Shown: piece after piece, positions 33,988-42,726 of the stretch
Numbering within the stretch: the stretch's first letter is position 1
Layout: each line of letters starts with the position of its first letter
NCBI GenBank assembly: GCA_042854365.1
Contig: AP031437.1
Span: forward strand, 372,001 to 436,000
Direction of reading: 5' to 3'
DNA from: Anaeromassilibacillus sp001305115
GTDB taxonomy: Bacteria; Bacillota; Clostridia; Oscillospirales; Acutalibacteraceae
Length of the DNA: 64,000 nt
The notes under the pieces: model-generated
What the model was told of the DNA's origin: nothing
Databases searched by the model: none
The model's input: only the letters and a program-made list of their open reading frames with translations
Made by a program: the position numbers and the translations under genes

Positions 33988-34216
33988 CCAAAAGCACACA
34001 GGGAGGCCCTAGAACTCCTTTTGTATGGTTGGCGGATCGCAATTCCGGTGCTCCTAGCAGGAATGTTTAAAAAATTTTTTGGTACAAAATGGGAACAAAT
34101 TATACAGAATGGAATCGACGCGCGGAGAGCAAGAACGGCTTCTTCCGCGCGTTTCCGGCGATTTGGGCCCTTTTTAGATGGGTGTTTTCAGTAAATACGA
34201 CATCTAGTATTTGTCA

Positions 34217-34254
34217 GACTATATGTTGACATGAACCCCAATATGTAGTAAAAT
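34217..34254 (+). promoter_or_regulatory. nrdD promoter overlapped by NrdR-box-like sequences
   Basis: TTGACA (34226-34231), a 17-base spacer and TAAAAT (34249-34254). CTATATGTTG (34219-34228) and the inverted CAATATGTAG (34239-34248, i.e. CTACATATTG) resemble the core of NrdR boxes and cover the -35 and spacer. NrdR represses reductase genes when dATP is high. The centre-to-centre distance (20 bases) is about two helical turns, shorter than the usual three. Confidence 0.55.
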
Positions 34255-34461
34255 GCAATCCTGGTAAAAGGAGCTTGTAAATACAAATAAACGATGCGGG
34301 CAGAATAAAGCCAAAGAGAGCTGCTGGTAAGCGCACGGTGCAAAAAGTTTTTTGTACCCTTTGTGAAAAGGAAAAGCCGGCATCGGTCAGAAAGATTCCC
34401 CAGCGGACCGGAGAGCCGCCCGGAATATTCCCGCTGGATGTCGAAAGAGAGGATGGAAGCT
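34255..34461 (+). other. Long 5' leader of nrdD
   Basis: About 200 bases between the promoter and nrdD. It holds a GGTGCAAAAAG/TTTTTTGTACC hairpin (34337-34358) and a GGAGC site at 34270, but no known riboswitch consensus was recognised. Confidence 0.35.
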
Positions 34462-36753
34462 GTGGCACTTCAAATAAAAAAGAGAAACGGCGTTGTGGTC
34501 GAGTTCAATGCCCAAAAGATTCGCAATGCCATTTTTAAAGCCAATGTTGCGGTTACCGATGAAGGAATGACCGGTGCAGCGTTGGATCAGTTGACGAAAA
34601 AGGTTGCAGATGCATTTACAGACAACGTGATCCCCACGGTAGAGGATGTACAGGACAAAGTGGAAGAGATGTTGATTGCGGCAGATTATGCTAAGACTGC
34701 AAAGGCGTACATCTTGTACCGCGCGGAGCATGCAAAGATTCGTCAGGCTGAAGGAGACCTGATGGATATTTATAAAGAGTTGACTTTTCGGGATGCGCGT
34801 GACGTGGACATCAAGCGCGAGAATGCAAACATCGATACCGATACAGCCATGGGAACCATGCTCAAGTATGGCTCTGAGGGCTCCAAGTACTTTATCAACA
34901 ATTATGTACTGCCAAAGGATATTGCATCAGCGCACATCAACGGCGATATCCACATCCATGACGAAGATTTTTATATGCTGACAGAAACCTGCTGTCAGAT
35001 TGATCTGCTCAAGCTTTTTAAGGGTGGATTTTGTACAGGGCACGGTTTCCTTCGGGAGCCGAACGACATCCGCAGTTATGCCGCGCTGGCGTGTATTGCA
35101 ATTCAGGCCAATCAGAACGAAATGCACGGCGGACAGAGTATCCCCAATTTCGATTATTCCATGGCGCCGGGCGTTGCCAAGACCTTCCGCAAGGCGTACT
35201 ATCGTGAACTGGCGAAATATCTCCATATCACAAAGGGAATGTCCATGAGCGATGCCAAGGCGTTGGCATCTACCGTTCAAAACGATCTGCCCGGCCCGGT
35301 AAAGCTCGGCAATACCGACGAATACGGCAAGGCGGTGATCGCTTATCTGCCGCGCCATCAACGGGAGAACGGCTTTGAAGAAATCACAGAAGCAGAGGCC
35401 CGTGAGGCGCATCAATATGCAGTGGAGGCGGCGACTACCAGTACAAATGATGCTACTTATCAGGCGATGGAAGCACTGGTGCACAATTTGAATACCATGC
35501 ATTCCCGTGCAGGCGCCCAAGTGCCATTTTCCTCTTTGAACTACGGCACCGATACGTCCCCGGAGGCGCGTATGGTGATTCGAAACCTGTTGCTTGCCAC
35601 AGACCGCGGCTTGGGCGACGGGGAAACCCCCATCTTCCCTGTGCAGATTTTTAAGGTGAAAGAGGGAATCAGTTACAACGAGGGAGATCCGAACTATGAC
35701 CTCTTTAAACTGGCTTGCCGGGTAAGCGCAAAGCGGCTGTTCCCCAATTTCAGTTTCCTCGACGCGCCGTTCAACCTCCAGTATTACAAAGAAGGCGATT
35801 ATGATACGGAGGTCTCCTATATGGGCTGCCGGACCCGTGTGATGGGCAATGTGCATGACCGTACACATGAGACTACGTGTGGGCGCGGCAATCTGAGTTT
35901 TACTTCCATCAATCTGCCCCGCATCGGTATTGAAGCAAAGGGCGACATCAAGCGTTTTTACGAGCTGCTCGACAAGCGCATTGATCTGGTGATTCGCCAG
36001 CTGTTACACCGGTTCCAGATTCAGTGCAGCAAGAAGGTGTACAATTACCCCTTTCTGATGGGACAGGGGGTTTGGCTGGATTCGGATAAGCTGGGCCCGG
36101 AAGATAATATTGCAGAGGTGCTCAAGCACGGTACGCTCAGCATCGGGTTTATCGGCTTGGCTGAAACCTTGAAGGCCCTAACCGGAAAGCATCATGGGGA
36201 GAGCGAAGAATGCCAAAAACTTGGTCTGGAGATCGTCGGCTATATGCGCAAGCGTATGGATGAGGAAAGTGAAAAGAGCGGGCTTAACTTTACGCTCTTG
36301 GCTACGCCTGCGGAAGGATTGTCCGGCCGTTTTGTCCGTATTGACAAAAAAAAGTATGGCATTATCCCTGGAATTACGGACCGCGAGTATTATACCAACA
36401 GTTTCCATATTCCGGTGTATTATCCGATCAATGCCTATCGAAAGATTCAGTTGGAAGCACCTTATCATGCGTTGACCAATGCAGGCCACATCAGTTATGT
36501 GGAATTGGATGGCGATACAGCGAAGAATGTGGATGCATTTGAGTCCATTATCCGCTGTATGAAGGAGGCCGGCATCGGGTACGGTTCGGTAAACCATCCG
36601 GTAGACCGTGACCCGATCTGTGGTTATACCGGCGTGATTGACGACGTTTGCCCGCGGTGTGGACGCCATGAAGGGGAAGGAATTTCCATGGAGAAGCTGG
36701 ATGAGCTGCGCAAGCGCTATCCCGGCGTGCCACACTTTGCAGGAAAAACTTGA
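34462..36753 (+). CDS. nrdD: Anaerobic ribonucleoside-triphosphate reductase, large part lacking the glycyl-radical segment
   Basis: 763 residues of class III reductase. An N-terminal ATP cone (IKKRNGVVVEFNAQKIRNAI) gives dATP control. The catalytic barrel has active-site Cys regions 'ETCCQIDLLKLFKGGFCTGH' and 'TTCGRGNLSFTSINLPRIGI'. Near the end is a zinc-knuckle pair CGYTGVIDDVCPRCGR. In E. coli NrdD the RxxGY glycyl-radical loop follows that zinc site; here the protein instead ends with an unrelated KLDELRKRYPGVPHFAGKT tail, and the loop is encoded by the next gene. GTG 34462 with AGAGGA 8 bases upstream is preferred over ATG 34453, which abuts the site. Operon nrdD-radical subunit-nrdG. 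Confidence 0.93.
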   Translation: MALQIKKRNGVVVEFNAQKIRNAIFKANVAVTDEGMTGAALDQLTKKVADAFTDNVIPTVEDVQDKVEEMLIAADYAKTAKAYILYRAEHAKIRQAEGDLMDIYKELTFRDARDVDIKRENANIDTDTAMGTMLKYGSEGSKYFINNYVLPKDIASAHINGDIHIHDEDFYMLTETCCQIDLLKLFKGGFCTGHGFLREPNDIRSYAALACIAIQANQNEMHGGQSIPNFDYSMAPGVAKTFRKAYYRELAKYLHITKGMSMSDAKALASTVQNDLPGPVKLGNTDEYGKAVIAYLPRHQRENGFEEITEAEAREAHQYAVEAATTSTNDATYQAMEALVHNLNTMHSRAGAQVPFSSLNYGTDTSPEARMVIRNLLLATDRGLGDGETPIFPVQIFKVKEGISYNEGDPNYDLFKLACRVSAKRLFPNFSFLDAPFNLQYYKEGDYDTEVSYMGCRTRVMGNVHDRTHETTCGRGNLSFTSINLPRIGIEAKGDIKRFYELLDKRIDLVIRQLLHRFQIQCSKKVYNYPFLMGQGVWLDSDKLGPEDNIAEVLKHGTLSIGFIGLAETLKALTGKHHGESEECQKLGLEIVGYMRKRMDEESEKSGLNFTLLATPAEGLSGRFVRIDKKKYGIIPGITDREYYTNSFHIPVYYPINAYRKIQLEAPYHALTNAGHISYVELDGDTAKNVDAFESIIRCMKEAGIGYGSVNHPVDRDPICGYTGVIDDVCPRCGRHEGEGISMEKLDELRKRYPGVPHFAGKT

Positions 36754-36809
36754 GTAAATGTTGATAGAACACATTTGGAATGAAAATAAATCTGAAAAGG
36801 AGTTTGATG

Positions 36810-36974
36810 ATGATGGCAACGACTCATGTAACAGCAAATTTGGTCGGCGAGGGCGTCGGCTTTGAAAGAATCCGCAGGATTACCGGCTACTTGGTCGGCA
36901 CGATGGACCGGTTCAACGATGCGAAGCGCGCGGAAGAACACGACCGTGTGAAGCATGGCCTCTCTAAGAATTAG
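36810..36974 (+). CDS. Separate glycyl-radical subunit of the class III ribonucleotide reductase
   Basis: 54 residues: MMATTHVTANLVGEGVGFER, then IRRITGYLVGTMDRFNDAKR and AEEHDRVKHGLSKN. RITGYL aligns with the RVCGYL radical loop of full-length NrdD and RFNDAKRAEEHDRVKH with its C-terminal helix (E. coli: FNAGKQEEVKRRVKH). The conserved Gly is in TGY. Three ATG codons follow AAAAGGAG at 36807, 36810 and 36813; 36810 has the best spacing. The end overlaps nrdG by 20 bases. It should dock into NrdD and be activated by NrdG, as the YfiD spare part does for pyruvate formate-lyase. Confidence 0.82.
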   Translation: MMATTHVTANLVGEGVGFERIRRITGYLVGTMDRFNDAKRAEEHDRVKHGLSKN

Positions 36975-37464
36975 CGGTATTGTACCGGAGTCGATTGTGG
37001 ATGGAAAGGGCATCCGCTATGTGATCTTTACACAGGGATGCCCACACCACTGCCCCGGTTGCCATAACCCACAGACACATGATTTTTTCGGCGGCCATAT
37101 GGTGGACACGGACGATCTTCTGGAGGAGCTGCGGGAGAACCCGCTGTTAAAAGGGGTGACCTTCAGCGGAGGAGAGCCTTTTTGTCAACCGGCGCCGTTG
37201 GCGGAGCTGGCGCGTAAAATCCACGCGTGCGGCCTGGACGTGACCGTCTATACGGGGTACACCTATGAGCAATTGATCGACCAGCACAATCCGGATACGG
37301 ATGAACTGCTTCGGCAGGCGGATGTTTTGATTGACGGCCGCTACGAGCAGGACAAGCGCGACTTGACGCTCCGCTTCCGCGGGAGCAGCAACCAGCGTGT
37401 GATCGACATGAACCGCACCCGCGCAGAGGGGCGGGTTGTCACCGACCCGTTGGATGAAGAATAA
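36955..37464 (+). CDS. nrdG: Anaerobic ribonucleotide reductase activating enzyme
   Basis: 169 residues, radical SAM. The cluster motif is CPHHCPGCHNP at residues ~29-39, with 'GVTFSGGEPFCQPAPLAELA' as the SAM-binding GGE segment. NrdG reductively cleaves SAM and abstracts H from the glycyl-radical site, here presumably on the separate 54-residue protein. ATG 36955 lies inside the end of that gene, so the two are translationally coupled, which fits their need to interact. Confidence 0.95.
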   Translation: MASLRISGIVPESIVDGKGIRYVIFTQGCPHHCPGCHNPQTHDFFGGHMVDTDDLLEELRENPLLKGVTFSGGEPFCQPAPLAELARKIHACGLDVTVYTGYTYEQLIDQHNPDTDELLRQADVLIDGRYEQDKRDLTLRFRGSSNQRVIDMNRTRAEGRVVTDPLDEE

Positions 37465-37468
37465 AATC

Positions 37469-37530
37469 GAAGAGCCGTTGCCTTACAATCCCAAAAAGGG
37501 AATAAAAGGCAGCGGCTTTCTTTATTGCAA
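37469..37530 (+). terminator. nrd operon terminator
   Basis: AGCCGTTGCCTT and AAGGCAGCGGCT (37472-37483 with 37505-37516), with an inner TCCC/GGGA pairing in the loop, followed by TTCTTTATT. Confidence 0.8.
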
Positions 37531-37688
37531 ATTTGTAATATGTAAAAAATAACCTAAATATTGAAAAATTATCAAAAATGTTTTATTCTATATTTAGAAA
37601 AGATACTAACGGAGAGAAGTTTTCTCCAGCGCGCGGAAAAACTCTTTTAGGAAAGCATGCAAAACAGAAGTTGATAAGGAGGTTTATC

Positions 37689-38133
37689 ATGAAAAAGACA
37701 ATGCGACGGACAATTGCGGTCTTATGCATGGCCGCGACAGCAGTCACCTGCACGCTCCCGGCGTTTGCAGCTTCCGATGCGCTTATACGGGCGGCGAAAC
37801 GCGGAAAAAACAGCGTTTGCGTTTACAATTGAAAACAGAGGAGGGTCTGTAAGTTCTCCGGATCCCGCCGATAAGGCGGATGGTTTACATGCATGGGTTT
37901 CCGTGGACAGGAATCCAGTATATTGGCCGTCAGAGGATGGCATTGTGTTCAGGGTGAGGAATGAGAAGCGGCAGTATGCTACAGAAGCAAAGACCTTTGA
38001 CAATGGGGCGAAGGATACACTGGAATATTTAAGCGGACAGAATTATTATGGAACGAAATGGCTGTATGGGAGTATCGATGATACAAAGGCTGGCGATGAT
38101 TCCCTTGTTGTAAGCGGGGAGTGGACCCCGTAA
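37689..38133 (+). pseudogene. Secreted protein broken by a 1-base insertion after the signal peptide
   Basis: ATG 37689 with AAGGAGG starts a clear signal peptide, MKKTMRRTIAVLCMAATAVT..LPAFA, then ASDALIRAA. In this frame it stops at 37832. Shifting by one base at the AAA of 37797-37799 continues the protein as NAEKTAFAFTIENRGGSVSS and on to 38133 (end 'SLVVSGEWTP'). The intact product would be ~147 residues with a beta-rich domain. No family recognised. It may be an old inactivation, a phase-variable site or a sequencing error. Confidence 0.72.
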
Positions 38134-38191
38134 GAGTTTTTCGGGGGAATCAGCGATGGTTCCCCCCTTGCCGTAGTGGGAGGAATGATTG

Positions 38192-39322
38192 GTGAACTAT
38201 AAAATGGTTTGTTGCGTTCTGGCCATATGTTTTTGCTTTTGTGCAACTTCATGCGTTAGAGATTCGGGGGAAAATTCTGAAACGATCTCTTCTTCCACAT
38301 CCCTTTCCGATTCAAAAGAATTGGGAGAGAAAAAAATACATGAGGATATAACCTTCGAGCTGTCCCAAATTGAGAATGCAGGGAGAGCGCACGGTTCCAG
38401 TTATTCCGTAGAGAAAACGGATTTTGTATGGACACAGGTAAAGGATATTCTTTTAGAGGATAAAGAGATTGAAACAGAGCAGGAGCTATCGGAAGGATAT
38501 ACGTGCGCAACCTCTGATAGCGACCTTCTCACCGTGACCGGGGGTGGCAATATTTTTTTTGCCACAGATCGATATCTCAATAAGATAAGCCCGACCGTGA
38601 CGGTTCAGGAAAATGCGCCCGGTTATAATGGGGATCATTTTGACGCCCAAAAGGATCTACCTTTTATGACGCAGGACCAAGCAATCAAAAAAGCGTTATC
38701 CTTGCTGGATAACCTCAAAATAACCAATATGGCCGTACAAAAGACATATGTTTTGGAGCACAGTCAATTGCAGAAGGAACAGGATGCATTAGCGGAAGCA
38801 GGGGAAGCCTGGACATTTGATAAAGAAAAAAATGAACGAATTCCAGTTGCGGTTCAGTATACGGAGGAAGATGACTTCTATTATTTCACCTTATGGGAGA
38901 CGTTGGATGGGATCCATATTACCCCATATCCACACGGCTCTCCCGACGACGATTCCTATGTGACGGGCGCCAGAGCAGAGATGATCTTATCAAGCAGGGG
39001 AATCGAATATCTGTCTGTGGAAAGCCATTACATGGTCATGAATAAAGAAGAAGAAGAGGCGCTGATTCGCCCTGAACAGGCCATTCAAGCTTTAGAAAAT
39101 AAGTATGATCAGATCATTCTTTCCAATCCGGTCACCGTGGAAAATATGTCCCTATTATATGTACCGGAAATTGTCAATAAAAATGAAAATAAATTTGAAC
39201 TGACCCCTGTATGGGCCTTTTTTACAACAGAAGAGATTACAGCCCTCGGCGCAAAGGATAACAAGGCAATTAAAGAAACCATGGTTTATTTCAATGCGGT
39301 TAATGGGAAAGAAATTGTTTGA
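38192..39322 (+). CDS. Lipoprotein of unknown function
   Basis: 376 residues. The N-terminus MNYKMVCCVLAICFCFCATSC is a lipoprotein signal with lipobox ATSC, followed by a Ser-rich linker. The remaining ~330 residues are acidic and mixed alpha/beta, with no motif I recognise; two stretches with 'MTQDQAIKKALSLLDNLKI' and 'IRPEQAIQALENKYDQIILS' look like internally repeated helical units resembling PepSY/YycH-type modules. GTG 38192 has GGGAGGA 7 bases upstream. The next gene is an ABC-transporter remnant, and such lipoproteins often accompany ABC-2 exporters. Confidence 0.7.
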   Translation: MNYKMVCCVLAICFCFCATSCVRDSGENSETISSSTSLSDSKELGEKKIHEDITFELSQIENAGRAHGSSYSVEKTDFVWTQVKDILLEDKEIETEQELSEGYTCATSDSDLLTVTGGGNIFFATDRYLNKISPTVTVQENAPGYNGDHFDAQKDLPFMTQDQAIKKALSLLDNLKITNMAVQKTYVLEHSQLQKEQDALAEAGEAWTFDKEKNERIPVAVQYTEEDDFYYFTLWETLDGIHITPYPHGSPDDDSYVTGARAEMILSSRGIEYLSVESHYMVMNKEEEEALIRPEQAIQALENKYDQIILSNPVTVENMSLLYVPEIVNKNENKFELTPVWAFFTTEEITALGAKDNKAIKETMVYFNAVNGKEIV

Positions 39323-39410
39323 AGATCCCGAAACGCTGCCGGATATATCAATGTTTTGTCCTGTTAGAAAAATTGTTTGATGATCTGAACAGGAAGAGAT
39401 GGAGTTAGAG

Positions 39411-39905
39411 ATGCGTGTTTCTCTCAATCTGTTAAAAATGGATTTATTGCGCCTGGTAAAAAGTCTGGATTTTTGGGGAGGCATTGTGCTTATTTTCTTT
39501 TTTCTCTGGTTTGGAATATGGGATGATTTTAAGATCAGTTCCGCTGATGTCGTTTATTATGTTAGCCTGTCTCACCTGACTATTTTTTATCAATTATCGC
39601 TGGCTAAAAACAAGGTTGGCCACTATTCTATGGGGATGCGTCAAAGGCTGGGGATTGCGCAGTCGATTATGGAAAGGCCAAGGATATTGATTCTCGACGA
39701 GCCAATGAACGGGTTGGATGAGGATGGGGTAAGCGAGATGAGGAGCCTTTTTAATGATTTAAAAAGAAAGGGGACTACAATTGTTTTGGCAACGCACAAT
39801 TTGGACGACATGAAAATCCTATGTGATTTTGTATACGAAATGAAAAAAGGCGTTTTACAGCCTAAGGGAGTTGGGCAATCCGGTGGGGATGGGGAACTTT
39901 CATGA
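39411..39905 (+). pseudogene. Chimera: ABC permease N-terminus joined to the C-terminal half of an ABC ATPase
   Basis: 164 codons in one open frame. Residues 1-65 are an ABC-2-type permease start (KMDLLRLVKSLDFWGGIVLI, with a second hydrophobic stretch). From ~68 on the sequence is the second half of an ATPase: signature YSMGMRQRLGIAQSI, Walker B ILILDEPMNGLD and H-loop LATHNLDD. The Walker A half is missing. An in-frame deletion between adjacent permease and ATPase genes explains it. The ribosome site GGAG is intact and the next gene overlaps its stop (ATGA), so it is still positioned for translation, but it cannot be a working transporter. Confidence 0.78.
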
Positions 39906-40336
39906 GGCCAAAGTGGAAAAGGTTTCTTACCGTGGCGGCCGTTTTGGCTGCCCTCGTTTGTATCTGGTTCTTTACAGGAAATACGACGATACAAGGGGAC
40001 GCCATCGACCGGCTGGTGATCTCTTCGATCCCACGGATGGATTTGCAGAAGGAGACGGAGAACCCGGAGGACATCCAGATGTTTGCCGGGCGCTGGAACC
40101 AGCTCCCCTGCTATCCGTCGCTCCCGCCGCTGGGCAACGGGACCATCGGATGGTTCCGGTTCCGCACAAGGGAAACCGGCAATGTCCACCGGGTATTTAT
40201 CACCGGTTCCCACACGATCACTTTTGACAATCGGCCGTACTATACCCCGGTGGATTTGGGCCAGTGGTTTCCGGAGCTCTACCAATCCCTGGAGGATGTG
40301 CTGGAGGAGCCGTTTTCCTATGAGACTTCGTCATAA
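39902..40336 (+). CDS. Small secreted or membrane-anchored protein, DUF5301-like
   Basis: 144 residues: MRPKWKRFLTVAAVLAALVC gives an N-terminal anchor or uncleaved signal, followed by a ~115-residue domain containing 'TIQGDAIDRLVISSIPRMD' and 'ETENPEDIQMFAGRWNQLP'. That pattern is reminiscent of DUF5301-type proteins found beside peptide ABC exporters, but the match is weak. ATG 39902 overlaps the preceding stop. A remnant frame continues past the stop to 40478 without similarity to anything. Confidence 0.6.
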   Translation: MRPKWKRFLTVAAVLAALVCIWFFTGNTTIQGDAIDRLVISSIPRMDLQKETENPEDIQMFAGRWNQLPCYPSLPPLGNGTIGWFRFRTRETGNVHRVFITGSHTITFDNRPYYTPVDLGQWFPELYQSLEDVLEEPFSYETSS

Positions 40337-40559
40337 GCGAATGTTTCCATCGAATCCTTCCCGGACATGGAAGATCGAATCGAACCCGGTGGCAAGAAGA
40401 AGGGCTTTGAAGAGCACGATGTCGTTGTGAAAAAGATGCACATAAGGAAAAAACTTATAATGAGTGTGTTATTTTAAAGCTAGTAAATTTAAAGCTAATC
40501 AAGCGGAGAATGATTTGGCTTTTACCTTCGATGAAACCATTTGGATGGGAGGAAATCCG

Positions 40560-41165
40560 ATGATCTGCATTCAAAACAAAAGAGGGACAGGCCGTGCGAT
40601 TTTGTTGACCCTGTTTCTGGCGTTCCTTTTACCGGCGGGCGCCGCGCCGGCACAGGCGGCGGGCGGGACCAGCGTCTCAATGGATGGCAAAGATGTGAAT
40701 TCCAGCACAGTGGTCGTTTTGCCAAAGGATGCAGCCGTAGCGTTTTCACTCAAGTTGAACGGAACTTATGGAAAGGGATATACCAGCGGGAATGGCACTG
40801 TGGCGCAGACCGGGACGGTGCAGCGGTTTGCCGACGGGCAGGCCGTCTATGCGGTCAAAGCGGTCGGGCAGCCGGGCGAGAGCGCGGGTCTGTACATCGA
40901 CGGAGAAAAGATTTTGGAAATGAAAATTGCAGCGGGAGCGGTATGTCCCGCCTGCGGGGAGACGGACTGTGCGTTTGTCCAAGTGGAAGATGGAAGCTGG
41001 CGGACGGACGGCGAACAACGGGACTGTGTACATTATGCCTATGGGAAAGATACCCGCGAGGCAATGGACGTATATAATATCTATACATGTTCCAAATGCG
41101 GGGCATCCCCCAAAATGCAAACCGGGATTGCACACCGGTGGATCTGCCATGGTTCACGTGGGTAA
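40560..41165 (+). CDS. Secreted Cys-containing protein of unknown function
   Basis: 201 residues. Signal peptide 'KRGTGRAILLTLFLAFLLPA' with likely cleavage at AQA-AGG. The first part is a beta-rich domain ('SVSMDGKDVNSSTVVVLPKD'). The C-terminal third has three CxxC pairs/knuckles (CPACGETDC, CSKCGASPK) and an ending HRWICHGSRG, suggesting a metal-binding or disulfide-stabilised module. GGGAGG precedes ATG 40560. Own terminator at 41212. Confidence 0.65.
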   Translation: MICIQNKRGTGRAILLTLFLAFLLPAGAAPAQAAGGTSVSMDGKDVNSSTVVVLPKDAAVAFSLKLNGTYGKGYTSGNGTVAQTGTVQRFADGQAVYAVKAVGQPGESAGLYIDGEKILEMKIAAGAVCPACGETDCAFVQVEDGSWRTDGEQRDCVHYAYGKDTREAMDVYNIYTCSKCGASPKMQTGIAHRWICHGSRG

Positions 41166-41211
41166 TGTGATTTCCTTTCCACAGAATACCGGATAAGTCA
41201 AAAACGGAAAA

Positions 41212-41255
41212 ACAGAAGCTGGAACCCAAGATGGATTCCAGCTTCTGTTTTTCTA
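41212..41255. terminator. Bidirectional terminator between convergent genes
   Basis: CAGAAGCTGGAA/TTCCAGCTTCTG (41213-41224 with 41236-41247), followed by TTTTTC on the + strand, between the secreted protein and trpB. Confidence 0.85.
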
Positions 41256-41300
41256 TCGGATTTCAGGTTAAAAAAGAAGGTTGTATACAATACCATCGGA

Positions 41301-42716
41301 TTACCGGCGTGCCGGCGCGGGATCGCGGGCAGGTTCCGCCGGGCGGCCGGGAATCTTTGGAAGGGAATCGAAGCCCGGCTGCAAGTCAGCGTCGGTCGGG
41401 ATGTAATCGGTCATGGTCTTCTCCATGTAGGAGGTATAAGCGGCCATATCGAAGTAGCCGGTCCCGGTCAAGCCGAACAGGATGGTCTTTTCCTCGCCGG
41501 TCTCCTTGCACTTGAGGGCCTCGTCGATCGCCACGCGGATGGCGTGGGAGGACTCCGGTGCGGGAAGGATGGTCTCCACGCGCGCAAACAGCGTTGCCGC
41601 GTCGAATACCTTGGTCTGCTCGACGGAACGGGCTTCGTCGATCCAGCCGTCGTGGTAGAGTTTGGACACGATCGGGGACATGCCGTGGTAACGCAGACCG
41701 CCCGCATGGTTCGGAGAGGGGATGAACCCGCTGCCCAGGGTGTACATGCGCGCCAGCGGCGTGACCTTTCCGGTATCGCAATAGTCGTACGCATACAGGC
41801 CGCGGGTCAGGGACGGACAGGAGGCGGGCTCGACCGCGATGAAATACGGGTTCTTTTTGCCCAAAAGTTTATCTTGCATGAAGGGGGCGATCAAGCCGCC
41901 CAGGTTGGAACCGCCGCCAGCACAACCGATCACAATATCCGGGTACTCGCCGAGAATATCCATGGCCTTTTTGGCCTCCAGGCCGATGATGGACTGGTGC
42001 AATAGGACCTGGTTTAGAACCGAACCGAGCACATAACGGCACCCCTGGGTCGTGGTGGCCACTTCGATTGCTTCGGAGATCGCACAACCCAAGCTTCCCG
42101 TCGTGTCTGGATTGTTTGCCAGGATAGCGCGGCCCACCTGGGTGGTGTCGCTTGGACTGGGGATAACATTTGCACCAAAGGTCTGCATAATCGCCTTGCG
42201 GTATGGCTTTTGATTATAAGAGCCCTTTACCATAAAGACGGTTAGTGGGATTCCAAAATATCCGCACGCTTCAGCAAGGGCGGTTCCCCACTGCCCGGCG
42301 CCGGTTTCCGTGGTCAAGCTGGTCATCCCCTGCTTTTTGGCATAGTAGGCCTGCGCGACCGCAGAATTCAACTTATGGCTGCCGGATGTGTTGTTCCCCT
42401 CAAACTTAAAGTAAATCTTTGCCGGTGTGCCAAGGTATTTTTCAAGGTCATAGGCGCGGTTCAGCGGGGAGGGCCGGTAGGCTTTATAGATGTTCAGCAC
42501 TTCCTCGGGAATATCAAAATAGCGAGTCGTGCTGTCCATCTCCTGCGCCGCCAGTTCTTCGCAGAAAATCGGATAAAGCTCTGGGGTCTTGATCGGCTCA
42601 AAAGTTGCCGGGTTCAGCATTGGGTCGGGCTGATCCTTCATATCCGCGCGCAGATTGTACCATTGTGTGGGGATTTGCTCCTCTGTTAAATTAAATCTGT
42701 GTGGAATCTTTGCCAT
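41301..42716 (-). CDS. trpB: Tryptophan synthase beta chain, TrpB2 type
   Basis: 471 residues, longer than TrpB1, with the TrpB2-type N-terminus ('WYNLRADMKDQPDPMLNPAT'). The PLP Lys lies in NNTSGSHKLNSAVAQAYYAK; the catalytic region TETGAGQWGTALAEACGYFG and phosphate-binding GCAGGGSNLGG are intact. It is a PLP enzyme that makes Trp from indole and Ser and may act as a free-standing indole-salvage enzyme, since no trpA is adjacent. Preceded by AGGAGG and by a Trp T-box leader. The C-terminal ~15 residues are Pro/Ala/Arg rich. Confidence 0.95.
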   Translation of the reverse strand: MAKIPHRFNLTEEQIPTQWYNLRADMKDQPDPMLNPATFEPIKTPELYPIFCEELAAQEMDSTTRYFDIPEEVLNIYKAYRPSPLNRAYDLEKYLGTPAKIYFKFEGNNTSGSHKLNSAVAQAYYAKKQGMTSLTTETGAGQWGTALAEACGYFGIPLTVFMVKGSYNQKPYRKAIMQTFGANVIPSPSDTTQVGRAILANNPDTTGSLGCAISEAIEVATTTQGCRYVLGSVLNQVLLHQSIIGLEAKKAMDILGEYPDIVIGCAGGGSNLGGLIAPFMQDKLLGKKNPYFIAVEPASCPSLTRGLYAYDYCDTGKVTPLARMYTLGSGFIPSPNHAGGLRYHGMSPIVSKLYHDGWIDEARSVEQTKVFDAATLFARVETILPAPESSHAIRVAIDEALKCKETGEEKTILFGLTGTGYFDMAAYTSYMEKTMTDYIPTDADLQPGFDSLPKIPGRPAEPARDPAPARR

Positions 42717-42726
42717 GGTCGTTTCC

